64,000 nt of DNA from Bryopsis sp. KO-2023. Its lineage: Eukaryota; Chlorophyta; Ulvophyceae; Bryopsidales; Bryopsidaceae. Of the stretch, positions 10,038 to 19,626 are shown piece after piece. Position 1 is the stretch's first letter, and every line of letters begins with the position of its first letter. The stretch covers positions 7,936,001 to 8,000,000 of the forward strand of contig BSYQ01000003.1 in the NCBI GenBank assembly GCA_030272585.1, read 5' to 3'. Under the pieces are notes generated by a model. That model was not told the origin of the DNA and did no database searches. It was given only the letters and a program-made list of their open reading frames with translations. The translations under genes and the position numbers were made by a program.

Positions 10038-12689
10038 ATGGCTGACCGTGAACACGCATTGGCAGTGCGCGAGCCTCAAGTTGAAGAGCCAGGGATTGAA
10101 CCTGAGTTCGATGAGGAATTGCCTGACGCACCCAATGTTGTGTACCAACAAATAAACGTCCAGAACATCCACAATGTCCAGCAAGCAGCTGTCGACATAG
10201 ACATGGGAGCTGATGCGGAAGCCTTAAGAGAGGATGTGGATGCGGTCCATGACCGTGTGGACGATTTAGCCCACGGGCTAAGGGGTCACCTGCAGCAAGT
10301 TGACCAGACACTGGGGCAGAGGCTAGCCCATGCTGAGGCCTCTGTGTCGAACCAACTGGCTGGCGCATCAGAGGTGATCGGGCAGGCGCTGGAAACACAG
10401 CACCAGCATGCGCAACAGGTTGAGGCCACACAGCATGCGGTGGTGTCGCAACAGCAGAAGCTGGATTCAGTAGCGGCTCAACATAGTCGATACGAGCAAA
10501 GGCTATTACGCCAAGATATCGACCATAGAAAAGAAAGAGCCGAGATCAAAGCTTCTGTGGACGCAATAACGAGGAGAATGGATGCCGCAGACATTCTAGC
10601 GGACTCTCGTTTTGCTGACCTAAAAGAAGCAACTGAAGCATCAGCACTTCAGTTAAAACAACTCTCCGAGTTATCCCTTGTTCAAGGGCGGAGAATTGAA
10701 GGCTTATTAGGAACTGTTGCGGATTCCAACGAAAAAGTCGAACGGACTCTAGAATTGTTTCGGGAGTCCTTGCATAAACAAGGTGCTGAGGTGAAGCGTT
10801 TGCAGAGCTCCAGAGTAGCAATTCAAAAAGATTTGATTGCCTTGGAGAAAAAGGCATCCAAGACCTGGGATCAGCAGCAAGATGCAGCTGATGTGGTTGC
10901 CTTAAGATTATCTGGCCTGGAACGAAGCATGGAGGATGTGAGTGGCGGAAGTCAGAGTGCCCAAAGTGGAAGTGATGCTCGTGCAGTATCACCAGAGCGA
11001 GAAGAATCAACTTCTCCTGAGCCTGAGGACTCAGCCTTTGGGATGCCGCTGCCGAAGAAATCAGTAAAGCAGTTGGCTGCATCATGGCCGCCACTAGACC
11101 AGAGCTTCGCGGTAGGAATGGTTGGGGCAGGAACCTCAACAATACCGGCTCCTCCAGCAGTACAGGTCGAGGAGGGTGAAATTGTTGCTGCAGAAGCACC
11201 ACCATGCACTGCAGTGGATAGCGCACCAGACGCTGATTTCACATTCCCTCAATTGATACCTCCAAGTACAAGAGCTCAGCCTGGAGTACGCATCTCAGAA
11301 CCCGACTCTGCCGATGGATCACGTAGACCCACACGAACTAACCCAAGAGTTCTCTCCTCAGCAGAAGTGTTATATCAAATTGACCTTGAGCGTGCTAAGG
11401 CACAGGTCAGAGAAGAGAAAGGAAAAGAACCCATGCAGATCCCCACACGTACTGGAAGATTGGGACTTGGGTTAAGTGCTTTGGGAGCAAGGGTAGAAAA
11501 TAATCCCTTTGCTGCACTTGGTTCATATGAGTCTACTGGTGGACCCAGTCGAGTTCCTCGCATGCGTGGTAACTTTGGAGACCCTGGTGATGACGACCCA
11601 GATGATGATGGCGGTGATGATTACCGCGACAGACGAAACCGCCCACCTTCCCGCATACCAGGTGCGCCTGATGGCGGTGGAGGTGGTGGCGGCGGTGGAG
11701 ATGGTGGAGGCGGTGGACCTCCCGGTGGACCTCCTGGTGGAGGTGGAGGTGGAGGTGGCGCTGGACCAGCAGGGCCAGGACCTCCTAGGCAAGGACAGTG
11801 GTTGCCTAGCACCGTCAAGTTGCAAATGCCTCGCGCATTTAACGGAAGTGGAGAACCAAAAGCCCGTAAATGGCAAGTGCTCATGACGCGGTACTTGAGA
11901 ACCTGCGGAGTGCATGAAGCACAGTGGCAGTCGATTATGGCCACTAACCTTTATGGAGCTGCCTCGGATTGGTTAACGATGCAAGAGTTGAAAATTCACC
12001 GAGGTGAAAGACCACCCTTCCGTGACTGGATGGACTTCATGGATGGCTTAGCTACAGCTTTCGAATTCTCTAGTGATCGAGATGAAGCGTGGCGTGACCT
12101 CCATAAACTCAAGCAGACTGGAACCGTGAAACAGTTTGTAAAAGAGTTTCAGCGGTTAGTCTTGAGGATTCCAGACCTCGAAGAGGATCACCAGTATTTG
12201 CTCTTCGTGGATGGACTTAAAAGTGAAGTTCAGAAGTTAGTCGCAGCAACGGTACCTCGAGATGTCGAGGCCGCCATCATATCCGCCGAACGATTGGAAG
12301 CCCTTGGAGTTGGAACACAAGGCCAAGGAGGGCAAACCAATCAGAAAAAGAAAGGAGTCTGGCGTGGTGGAAGAAAGAAGAAAGGCCAGAATCAGGGTCA
12401 GCAGCAGCAGAACCCTACACCACCAGCCCAAGCACCACCACAAGCTGCCGCAGGAGTGCAACAGCAGCAGCAACAGCAACAAGGACGAGGAGGAGGACGT
12501 GGTGGTGGTGGACGTGGACGCGGTGGTGGTAACCGTGGAAGAGGACAAGCCAATCAGGGAAGACAGAACCCCCAGGGGGGAGGGGGATATCATTGTTATC
12601 TTTGTGGAAAGAAGGGTCATCCTGTGAGGCAATGTCCTAGATTGGAGGAGGTGAAAAACCTCCCCGATGTAAAAAAAATGTTAAACTGA
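10038..12689 (+). CDS. C1 gag (883 aa), coiled-coil N-terminus, capsid, CCHC knuckle
   Basis: The first 300 or so residues are a long Gln/Ala/Glu-rich coiled coil, unusual at the front of a Ty3 gag but seen again in families E and H. A Ser/Pro/acidic linker and a Gly/Pro run (about 540-590) precede a retrotransposon gag capsid region (about 610-760). The tail is Gln- and Arg/Gly-rich (RGG-like) with one CCHC knuckle, CYLCGKKGHPVRQC. The pol frame is open back past the gag stop in the -1 frame, and an A-run lies just before that stop, as is known for Ty3-family recoding between gag and pol. The same protein is encoded by C2 but split there by element D. Confidence 0.85.
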   Translation: MADREHALAVREPQVEEPGIEPEFDEELPDAPNVVYQQINVQNIHNVQQAAVDIDMGADAEALREDVDAVHDRVDDLAHGLRGHLQQVDQTLGQRLAHAEASVSNQLAGASEVIGQALETQHQHAQQVEATQHAVVSQQQKLDSVAAQHSRYEQRLLRQDIDHRKERAEIKASVDAITRRMDAADILADSRFADLKEATEASALQLKQLSELSLVQGRRIEGLLGTVADSNEKVERTLELFRESLHKQGAEVKRLQSSRVAIQKDLIALEKKASKTWDQQQDAADVVALRLSGLERSMEDVSGGSQSAQSGSDARAVSPEREESTSPEPEDSAFGMPLPKKSVKQLAASWPPLDQSFAVGMVGAGTSTIPAPPAVQVEEGEIVAAEAPPCTAVDSAPDADFTFPQLIPPSTRAQPGVRISEPDSADGSRRPTRTNPRVLSSAEVLYQIDLERAKAQVREEKGKEPMQIPTRTGRLGLGLSALGARVENNPFAALGSYESTGGPSRVPRMRGNFGDPGDDDPDDDGGDDYRDRRNRPPSRIPGAPDGGGGGGGGGDGGGGGPPGGPPGGGGGGGGAGPAGPGPPRQGQWLPSTVKLQMPRAFNGSGEPKARKWQVLMTRYLRTCGVHEAQWQSIMATNLYGAASDWLTMQELKIHRGERPPFRDWMDFMDGLATAFEFSSDRDEAWRDLHKLKQTGTVKQFVKEFQRLVLRIPDLEEDHQYLLFVDGLKSEVQKLVAATVPRDVEAAIISAERLEALGVGTQGQGGQTNQKKKGVWRGGRKKKGQNQGQQQQNPTPPAQAPPQAAAGVQQQQQQQQGRGGGRGGGGRGRGGGNRGRGQANQGRQNPQGGGGYHCYLCGKKGHPVRQCPRLEEVKNLPDVKKMLN

Positions 12690-12946
12690 CCGCCAGGCAG
12701 GAAACTGCTTCGTCTGAGCCTGGCCGACGCAAACGTCGTAAGCGAAACAGAGTTCGTAGGCGGCGTAGGAAGCATAGATCAAAAGTAGGTGCCTCGAAAA
12801 AGGTTAAAAGTACTCACAGCGGAAAACCTGAGGAGCGGACTAGTACACCGCGTGAAGAGAGAACAGAGACACTCTCCACATCTACCCAATCGGCACATGA
12901 CAACTGCGATTGGAAAAATGAACAGAAGGAAAGCACACCGGATGAG

Positions 12947-15900
12947 ATGGACGCGCCTCATGCGTCATCTGCATCTCTTCCCTCTGTTAGTGAATCTGTG
13001 GGCTCATTGGAGTCGCAGAGTAGTCTACAGGAGTCCCTGCCTGCAGACGTAGACGATAGTGGGTCAGAAACAACCCAGCGGTCTACCACAGAGCGAGTTA
13101 ATGTGTCAGAAGTTCGATCAACTTCATCAACCAAGGGTGACACATGCCCTCTGTTAAAAATTCAAGAAGTGCCTGTGAGAGGGTACGAAGTAAAAGCACG
13201 GATCAAGACCACGGACCTTTATGCATTCATTGATTGTGGAAGTACCGCAAACTATATCAATGATAAGGTAGCGCGTGATCTCGGGTTGTCGATTACACCA
13301 AGCTCAAAGAGAGCAATGTTGGCAAACGGAGATATTAAAGAACTGGCTGGCAGCTGTAACAACCTCCGAGTAAAGATAGGAGGGCTGAAGTGCAAAATGA
13401 AAGCGGATCTGTTTCCAGACCTTGGTTATGACCTAATATTGGGCATGCCTTGGTTGCAGAAAGAAAACCCCCGCATAGACTTTCAGCAAAATGAGATTTC
13501 AGTTTGCAAAAACAGCCAAGTGTTTCATCTCCCGTTGCGACATCCAACCCAAGAGAGTATTGAACCTGAACGAAAAGTACAGTCGATACTGCAAGAAGTG
13601 CCAGTGACTGAGTGTTCAGCTAAACGAATGATGCGTCATCTCAAAACAGAGACAGCATTCATGGTTGTAGTGCAAGAGTCTGAAGAGAAAGCTTTAGGCC
13701 AACATGAATTGCCTGACGCAATAGAGCGAACACAGCCATTCAACACCGAGGATGAGATTGGCAAACTTATTCGTTCAGACACCCCTGCCGAAATTAAAAA
13801 GGTGGTAGAAACACACCGTGGTGTGTTCCCTCGTGATTTACCCCCAGGGATCCCTCCAAAGAGAAAAGGTCATGAGTTTAAGATAGACCTGGAGGATCCA
13901 ACACCTATCCATCGTCCAATATACAAGCTTTCACCAGCAGAGCTGGATGAAGTGAAAGCACAAGTGGACTACCTTCTGGAACAGAAGAAAATCAAACCAT
14001 CCGAGTCCCCTTGGGGCGCGCCAATCCTATTTGTACCGAAAAAGGATGGAGGCTTAAGGATGTGTGTGGATTACAGGTGGATCAATAAGGTGACGGTGAA
14101 AAACCGGTATCCTTTACCCCTGCCAGAAGAATTGATGGATAGAGTGTTCAAAGCCAAAGTGTTCTCGAAGTTAGATCTGCGATCAGGCTATTGGCAATTT
14201 CCAGTAAGGCCATCTGATACAGATAAAACAGCGTTCCGCACGAGATACGGTCACTTTGAGTTTTTGGTAGCGCCTTTTGGGCTAACCAATTGCCCAGCGC
14301 AATTCCAAACTCTAGTGCAAGACCTACTCACAGAGTTTTTAGATGATTTTGTTGTTGTCTTTATTGATGACATACTCATCTTCTCTGAAAACATGGAACA
14401 GCATGCCGAACACTTAGAGAAAGTCCTGTCGCGACTAGCAGAATATCAGCTTTTTGCTAAGGCAAGTAAAAGTGAGCTGGCTGTCGCAACAGTAGACTAT
14501 CTTGGCTACCGCATTAGCGGAAGTGGGTTAAAACCACAGGAACAAAAAGTGAAGGCAGTGAAGGAGTGGAAGGAACTACAGAGTGTTAGCGATGTACGTA
14601 GTTTCCTTGGAATGGTTTCATACTACAGAAAATTCATTCCCCAGTTTGCACATGTTGCTGGACCACTCCATGACTTAGTGAAAAAAGACCATCCCTGGAG
14701 ATGGGGACAGGTTGAGCGTGGCGCATTCAATGAACTGAAAAAGCGTTTAAGTCAAGCTCCCGTCCTTATTTTTCCAGATGCGTCACTGCCTTACACTGTG
14801 ATCACTGATGCGTCGAATGAGGCCATCGGTGCCGTGTTAACACAGGATCACGGAGAGGGGCTGCAGCCAATAGCTTACCTCTCACGTAGATTCAAGCCTG
14901 CCGAGCTTAACTATGCACCATACGACAAAGAGTTGTGTGCAATATGTTATGCGATGGTGCAGTGGAGACATTATCTAGAAGGTTGTGCGGGTGGAGTAAC
15001 AGTGTTCACTGACCACCAACCTCTGACGCATATTCTGTCGCAGAGGAACCTTTCTAGAACCCAAGCAAGATGGCTTGAGGCGGGGTACCTGACTTCGATC
15101 AACCCCAAGATCTCCTATATCAAAGGCAAGGCTAATGTGTTAGCAGATGCTCTCTCCCGCAGTGTTCCTAAGCCCGTGGAAACTGCGATGAACATTTCCA
15201 CTTGGCAAGTGCATCAAGCAAGCCAAGACGAGTGGAAACAAGCCCTCCAAGCTGATAACTCCTTGGTGAAGATATTGCGGAAGCTTGAGAGTGGCGAGGA
15301 AGTTGAGGGATATTTCCTCAGAGAGGGAATACTCTGGACGGTCCCAAAGAGAGGATTAGTCGAGAAAGTGGTGGTTCCTAAAGGCCAGCGCAATAAGATC
15401 ATGAAGGAGTGCCATGAGACACCTTCAGCAGGCCATACAGGACCAGCGCGAACAGGAGAAATCCTCGCGCGGCGATATTGGTGGAAGGGGTGGATGAATG
15501 AGTTGAAGGCATTTGTGCGCGAATGCCCTGTGTGCCAACAAATAAAGGCTGACACACAGAAGCCTATGGGCTTACTTCAACCCCTGCCAATACCTGAGCG
15601 GAAGTGGGAGCAGATTACCACTGACTTGGTGACAGATCTACCAGCATCCAATGGGTTTAGTGCTGTAGCTGTCTTTGTCGATAGACTTACCAAGTTTGTG
15701 CATTTCGCCCCATGTACTAAAGAGATTACCGCTGCAGGATACGCCCAACTTTTTATCGAACATGTTTACCGCAACCATGGCCTACCTAAAGTGATTGTGT
15801 CTGATAGAGACCCTCGCTTTACCAGCAAGTTCTGGCAGACGCTTTTTAAAGCTCTGGGTACAGAGATTCGTATGAGTACAGCTTACCACCCTCAAACGGA

Positions 15901-16687
15901 TGGCCAGAGTGAGGTTACCATACGTACTCTGGAAAATTTTCTAAGGCCATATGCTGAGAGGTATCCCCATAAGTGGGTTGAGTATTTACCTACAGCAGAG
16001 TTTGCAGCAAACAATGCAGTGAATGCGAGTACAGGGTTCGCACCTGCATACTTGATGTATGGGTACCATCCAGAAACACCAAACATTGGTGGGACGGCAA
16101 CGCAATTTCAAGTGGAAGCAGTTAAGACTATGGTAGCACGGATGGCACAGGACTTAGATACCGCAAAAGCATATTACTCTAGAGCACAACACAGAATGTG
16201 TGTGAGTGCAAACAAGAAGAGGAAAGATATTGCTTTTGAGAAAGGGGATAAAGTCCTGATAAAAAGCCGTTTTATTCCGTTGGCTGCTTTGAACAAAGTG
16301 AGTCCCAAACTGCGCCGTCGATTTGTGGGTCCCTTTGAAATTGTGGAGAAAATATCAAAGGTGGCTTACAGAGTTCAACTTCCGGAAACATGGCTCATTC
16401 ACCCAGTGTTTCATGTTTCTAAGTTCAAGCGTTATCACGCCTCGAGTGATAACAGCAGGCAAATACAACCTCCAGAAGGAGAGTTGATTGGTAGCGAAGT
16501 AGAGTATGAGGTCGAAAATATCCTAAGGGCTAGAGGTAAACGCAATCGCGAATACCTAGTGCTGTGGAAAGGATACGATCTACTTGACGCTACTTGGGAA
16601 CCTGAAGCTAATCTGGTTAACGCACCAGATATACTTCGCGCATTTAAAGAGAAAGAAAGAAAAGAGTTGCAGAAAGGAAGAGAATAG
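12947..16687 (+). CDS. C1 pol (1246 aa from first Met): PR-RT-RNase H-IN-chromodomain
   Basis: Domains in order: aspartic protease near residues 90-180 (YAFIDCGSTANYIN, LILGMPWLQ); reverse transcriptase about 330-540 (LRMCVDYRWINK, FSKLDLRSGYWQF, VVFIDDILIF); RNase H about 610-740 (TVITDASNEAIGAVL, TDHQPLTHIL, KANVLADALSR); integrase about 815-1080 with an HHCC finger ending CPVCQQ and DDE-core motifs such as TTDLVTDLP and VSDRDPRFTS; and a chromodomain about 1175-1235 (EYLVLWKGYD, ATWEPEANL). The chromodomain places it among chromoviruses, whose integrases target modified histones. The open frame extends upstream to about 12689. Looks whole. Confidence 0.9.
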   Translation: MDAPHASSASLPSVSESVGSLESQSSLQESLPADVDDSGSETTQRSTTERVNVSEVRSTSSTKGDTCPLLKIQEVPVRGYEVKARIKTTDLYAFIDCGSTANYINDKVARDLGLSITPSSKRAMLANGDIKELAGSCNNLRVKIGGLKCKMKADLFPDLGYDLILGMPWLQKENPRIDFQQNEISVCKNSQVFHLPLRHPTQESIEPERKVQSILQEVPVTECSAKRMMRHLKTETAFMVVVQESEEKALGQHELPDAIERTQPFNTEDEIGKLIRSDTPAEIKKVVETHRGVFPRDLPPGIPPKRKGHEFKIDLEDPTPIHRPIYKLSPAELDEVKAQVDYLLEQKKIKPSESPWGAPILFVPKKDGGLRMCVDYRWINKVTVKNRYPLPLPEELMDRVFKAKVFSKLDLRSGYWQFPVRPSDTDKTAFRTRYGHFEFLVAPFGLTNCPAQFQTLVQDLLTEFLDDFVVVFIDDILIFSENMEQHAEHLEKVLSRLAEYQLFAKASKSELAVATVDYLGYRISGSGLKPQEQKVKAVKEWKELQSVSDVRSFLGMVSYYRKFIPQFAHVAGPLHDLVKKDHPWRWGQVERGAFNELKKRLSQAPVLIFPDASLPYTVITDASNEAIGAVLTQDHGEGLQPIAYLSRRFKPAELNYAPYDKELCAICYAMVQWRHYLEGCAGGVTVFTDHQPLTHILSQRNLSRTQARWLEAGYLTSINPKISYIKGKANVLADALSRSVPKPVETAMNISTWQVHQASQDEWKQALQADNSLVKILRKLESGEEVEGYFLREGILWTVPKRGLVEKVVVPKGQRNKIMKECHETPSAGHTGPARTGEILARRYWWKGWMNELKAFVRECPVCQQIKADTQKPMGLLQPLPIPERKWEQITTDLVTDLPASNGFSAVAVFVDRLTKFVHFAPCTKEITAAGYAQLFIEHVYRNHGLPKVIVSDRDPRFTSKFWQTLFKALGTEIRMSTAYHPQTDGQSEVTIRTLENFLRPYAERYPHKWVEYLPTAEFAANNAVNASTGFAPAYLMYGYHPETPNIGGTATQFQVEAVKTMVARMAQDLDTAKAYYSRAQHRMCVSANKKRKDIAFEKGDKVLIKSRFIPLAALNKVSPKLRRRFVGPFEIVEKISKVAYRVQLPETWLIHPVFHVSKFKRYHASSDNSRQIQPPEGELIGSEVEYEVENILRARGKRNREYLVLWKGYDLLDATWEPEANLVNAPDILRAFKEKERKELQKGRE

Positions 16688-17141
16688 GGAAACAGAGTGT
16701 TTGATGGCTAAGGTGGAACTCCTTATAGCAAGGGGGCGCGAAAAAGGATACCTTAGAAAAACTCTGTCGACTTCCAAACCAACTCTTTAACTTTAATGCG
16801 TTAGGTGCCTAAGTTATTTGGCTGGCGCAGTAAGTGTAGCTTCAGTAGTACTTTAGAAACCGGGCAAACGATGTCACATTCGAGATAGTGTGGTTGTTCC
16901 GAGAAAACCCCTATCAAGTGACGTGTTGAGGTGGTCTTGACGAGACTCCAACCGAGCAAAACGTTGGTGTCTCACCCCAATAACTCAACGAGGAAAGTGT
17001 ACGAGTCACCCAGCCTTATAAGCGCAGCCCTCGAACCATTTTGCCCTAGTGTTTGTGTAAACGGAGCGAGCTCCTGAGTAAAAAAAAAAAAAGTCTAAAG
17101 ACGCACAAGCCGTTGTTATTTCTTTCTTTCCGACGAACATA
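16688..17141 (+). promoter_or_regulatory. C1 pol-ORF3 spacer with possible internal promoter
   Basis: About 450 bp without a convincing ORF separates pol from ORF3. A TATA-like TTATAAG lies at 17016-17022, about 120 bp before the ORF3 start codon at 17142, and is kept in C2 (50204-50210). A separate transcript for ORF3 is therefore possible; splicing from the LTR transcript is the other option. This is inference from position only. Confidence 0.4.
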
Positions 17142-18183
17142 ATGGCTGCCGACACACCCGCCGCAATTATTGCGAGGTTGGAAGCGGAGGTAGCTCAAAA
17201 AGAAGAAGAGCTGCAGCACTTTACGTCGACCGCAGAGGAAGTGCTGCAGAACAATGAGGCCTTAACCCGGCAGCTCTCAGAGTTGAGTGACCGGACGAAA
17301 GCAGCTGAGGCTGCGAAGGAGGCAGCGGAGAAAGCCAAGGATAAGGCGGAGGCGGAAAAGAAAGAAGCGGAGGACAAGACCAAGGTCTTGGAAGAAAAAT
17401 TGGAAGCCATGAAGCTGAAAAAGCAAAGGTTCCAATCTCACATGATGGCTAACCATCGTGAGAATGACCTCCGTAAACAAGCTCTCGGGGGAATGGTGGA
17501 TCGATTTACCGCGGTAGAGGAAACGCTGCAGCGAGCTGTAGCAACCGCGTGGAGTGCAGCAGCCAATAACCTTAAGAAGGAATTGGCAGAACAAGAGCTG
17601 CAGATCGATTTGCTGGGAGAGTCCCTCAGAGACGGCTCTGAAAAACTTCAAGTGCAGAGCGAAACAACGGACAAGATGCTGCGTTTGAACCCGGCGGTAC
17701 CAGCACCACGGGTACGCGAAGAACTGGATCGCCAAGTCCAAGTTCTGTTGTCAAACGCAACACTTGATCTGGAACCGTCCAAGGACGATGATGCGGGAGG
17801 CTCAAGCAAGGGCAAGGGAAAAGGGAAAAACAAACGCCCAAGCTCGCCGTGTAGGGATGAAGATCCACACGGAAAGAGAAGGCGAGAGGACGGTGACGAT
17901 GACGGTGGTGAGCCACCGAGGGATCGTATGCCTGGAGATGCAGCAAGAGCCAACTTGTTACTCAAGTTAAAGGCTGCCGCATTAAAGACTCCAGCACCCT
18001 CACAACCAGCGCCAACAGTTCAGACTCCCGGAGATGAGGCTACCGCAATAGCACCGGGGGAGGACTTATTCGACATGAGAGAGGAGGAGCTTTTGGACTT
18101 GGATTTTAACGAAGAAATTGACTTCGGCAGTCCACCTCCTAGGCTCGAAGGTCCTAGTTCTGAACTGGAGGACGGGGAAATAA
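17142..18183 (+). mobile_element. C1 ORF3, 5' part: coiled coil and basic linker
   Basis: Starts with ATG at 17142. Residues 5-190 are strongly heptad-like and rich in Ala, Glu and Lys, a long coiled coil. Then come a Ser/Gly/Lys-rich basic stretch with nuclear-localisation-like clusters (KGKGKGKNKRP and HGKRRRED) and an acidic tail. The open frame runs into the TRIM G LTR at about 18184. The rest of ORF3 is at the other end of the permuted copy (8561-9277). Confidence 0.7.
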
Positions 18184-18191
18184 GGTCCACC

Positions 18192-18212
18192 AACGTCCCG
18201 TATCGTGTATCA
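18192..18212 (+). repeat. TRIM G right LTR, last segment
   Basis: The end of the second G LTR (AACGTCCC to GTGTATCA), followed directly by the CTGGA duplication and element A gag. Confidence 0.8.
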
Positions 18213-18217
18213 CTGGA

Positions 18218-19186
18218 GGTGTGACAACAGGATCAACTGAAGGCTCAACGTCCGGTTCTGGTGCTGGAACAAGTCCTGGTATGCTCCACAAGGATTGCCA
18301 CAAAGGTGCCTGGAATATTGACTCGTCACTAGGTCTGGGTTCTGGGGTCGTGAGTAATCGAGGCCGAACAGGTCGTTCAAACAGGAACGGCAACTCGTCC
18401 GGTCGATTTTGAGCTGGAGGCAGATATCTTGCGACTCCAGGATAATGAACTGGTGCCTCCGCTTCACCAGCCTCGTGTTCCCCTTGCTCAACTTCTGGTG
18501 TTTCTCCTTCAACCTCGTCTTCTCTTGTATCTGCGAGGCCTGATCCACCTGCTGCTCCGTGGTCAACAGGTTCACCAAGTGCTGATCTTTCCGGCGCTTC
18601 CTCAAGCTGAGAATCCTCAAAGGCTTGAAGTGCGGCCAAAGGATTGATCTCCCGACCTGGACTGAATTGGGCAACAGGTTCTTCTTCTACGTTTTCTGAT
18701 GGTCCCTCTTGACCACCCTCTTCTTGAAATAGTTCTTCGACTTCGTGCTCAACACCCGACGCTCCCTCGTCAGTGTGTTGCGCTTCTTGTTGGGCTTTTT
18801 GTTCCCGCTCTTGCTCCGCCCGTCTCCTGACGGCGGCTTCCCTGGCAAACTTCCGTGCTTGATAAAACTCTCTGATACAATTCTTCTTCTCGAGAGCAAG
18901 TAAACGCTCGTTGTATTCCTGCTCACTCAAACGCCCAACACGATATTCGTCCACCAAATCTTTCCGTTTTCCTTCCTTATACTCCTTGATCCAACTTGTT
19001 GAGTATTCAAATGGAAAGATGTCAGGAATCGGCCCTGCAGCTCGTTCCTCTTCAACGCTATCACTTTCACGAGCTACCCACTGGGATAAACGTTCTTGGA
19101 AACGTGCCCACGTTTCCCTCGCCAGTGTTGTTGGTTCCCACCAAAGGTGCCCAGCGAAGATTCCCTCTCACGGAATAACCGTCCTA
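18218..19186 (-). mobile_element. Element A gag, N-terminal part and leader
   Basis: A minus-strand open stretch of at least 265 residues, rich in Glu, Arg and Ala, with a probable coiled coil near its start (EQEYNERLLALEKKN, then RAEQEREQKAQQEAQ) and an acidic, proline-rich C-terminal half. It ends exactly at the CTGGA duplication flanking TRIM G (8038-8042 and 18213-18217), and the gag frame resumes beyond G at 8037. The primer-binding-site-like sequence lies just upstream at 19187-19198. No homology beyond position in gag was recognised. Confidence 0.6.
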
Positions 19187-19198
19187 GCTCCGAAACCA

Positions 19199-19626
19199 AA
19201 CTTTTGAGGTTGCTCTTTAAAAAGATCCGGAAGGACTATTGTCACTTCCTTTTCAGGAGGAGTCCAACCACTTTGGGAAAATACAACGGAGACAAAAAGA
19301 AGAGATAAAACTCGAGGGCTGTATTACATTCATCCTGACCGACTTTAAATAGTCGAAACGCAACCTCTAGCCAACTGCTGATCAACTGTAAATCAGCTTC
19401 TAATGGCTTCAGTAAATTGTCCCATTCTGTATCAGTTTGTCGTACTAATCCCCCAGATCATCGATCAAATCAAAAACTCCACAGGGCCTGTTCCTCTATA
19501 TGTCCCAGAATTACCCCATAACATTCCAGCAAAACCCGAAGTACTCTTTCCAATCGTATTGTCAATGTATTTCCAGTTATTTTTAAAAACAACCTGCCCC
19601 CCTGTCCAACCTTCTTAACCACCCAC
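19199..19626 (-). repeat. Element A probable 5' LTR
   Basis: The sequence between the primer-binding-site-like 12-mer (19187-19198) and the first DIRS-like codons (about 19627) has no coding potential and is the right size for an LTR. The TG/CA edges are uncertain by a few bases because the partner LTR lies outside the window. Confidence 0.5.

Larger units (their letters stand above)
8560..18183 (+). mobile_element. Ty3/Gypsy chromovirus C1, circularly permuted with one LTR
   Basis: Compared with C2 (34261-52725), this copy has the same parts in rotated order: the 3' part of ORF3, one LTR (9473-9892), primer-binding-site-like sequence, gag, pol, then the 5' part of ORF3. Both outer edges fall at the same point inside ORF3 and sit in one LTR of TRIM G with GGTCCACC repeated on either side. 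This is the structure expected if a one-LTR circular DNA form integrated, although recombination between tandem copies is an alternative. gag and pol are open. It differs from C2 at only scattered positions, so it is young. Confidence 0.78.
8043..18212 (+). mobile_element. TRIM-type miniature LTR element G, split by C1
   Basis: Two 71-bp LTRs (TGATACGGGA at the start, GTATCA at the end) enclose only about 396 bp of internal sequence with no convincing ORF. A primer-binding-site-like TGGTTTCGGAGC lies two bases after the first LTR (8116-8127) and a G-run polypurine-like tract lies just before the second (8491-8509). A 5-bp duplication CTGGA flanks the whole (8038-8042, 18213-18217) inside element A gag. 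The second LTR (8510 onward) is interrupted by C1 and resumes at about 18184-18212. Such non-coding miniature LTR elements move using enzymes supplied by others. Confidence 0.85.
1..19626 (-). mobile_element. Ty3/Gypsy element A (minus), carrying insertions B and G/C1; 3' part off left edge
   Basis: Reading on the minus strand: a probable 5' LTR (about 19199-19626), a primer-binding-site-like TGGTTTCGGAGC at 19187-19198, a gag split in two by TRIM G, a CCHC knuckle, then an aspartic protease and the start of reverse transcriptase at the window's left edge. Element B separates gag from protease. The element is inserted in the DIRS-like reverse transcriptase. It is broken by two insertions and at least one further lesion. 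The outer TSD cannot be checked because the 3' end is outside the window. Confidence 0.75.

Noticed and set aside
11509-11944. Open frames in several phases across the Gly/Pro run of C gag (also 44706-45132)
   Set aside because: GGT/GGA-type repeats leave all frames open; only the gag frame has flanking domains.
8560-18183. C1 as two unrelated, truncated C elements
   Set aside because: The outer ends meet at the same point of ORF3 and are set in one TRIM LTR with a repeated GGTCCACC, which a single permuted insertion explains better. A recombined tandem remains possible.
17142-18183. ORF3 of family C as a retroviral-type envelope gene
   Set aside because: No signal peptide, membrane anchor or furin-like site is visible; it is coiled coil plus zinc-binding pattern.
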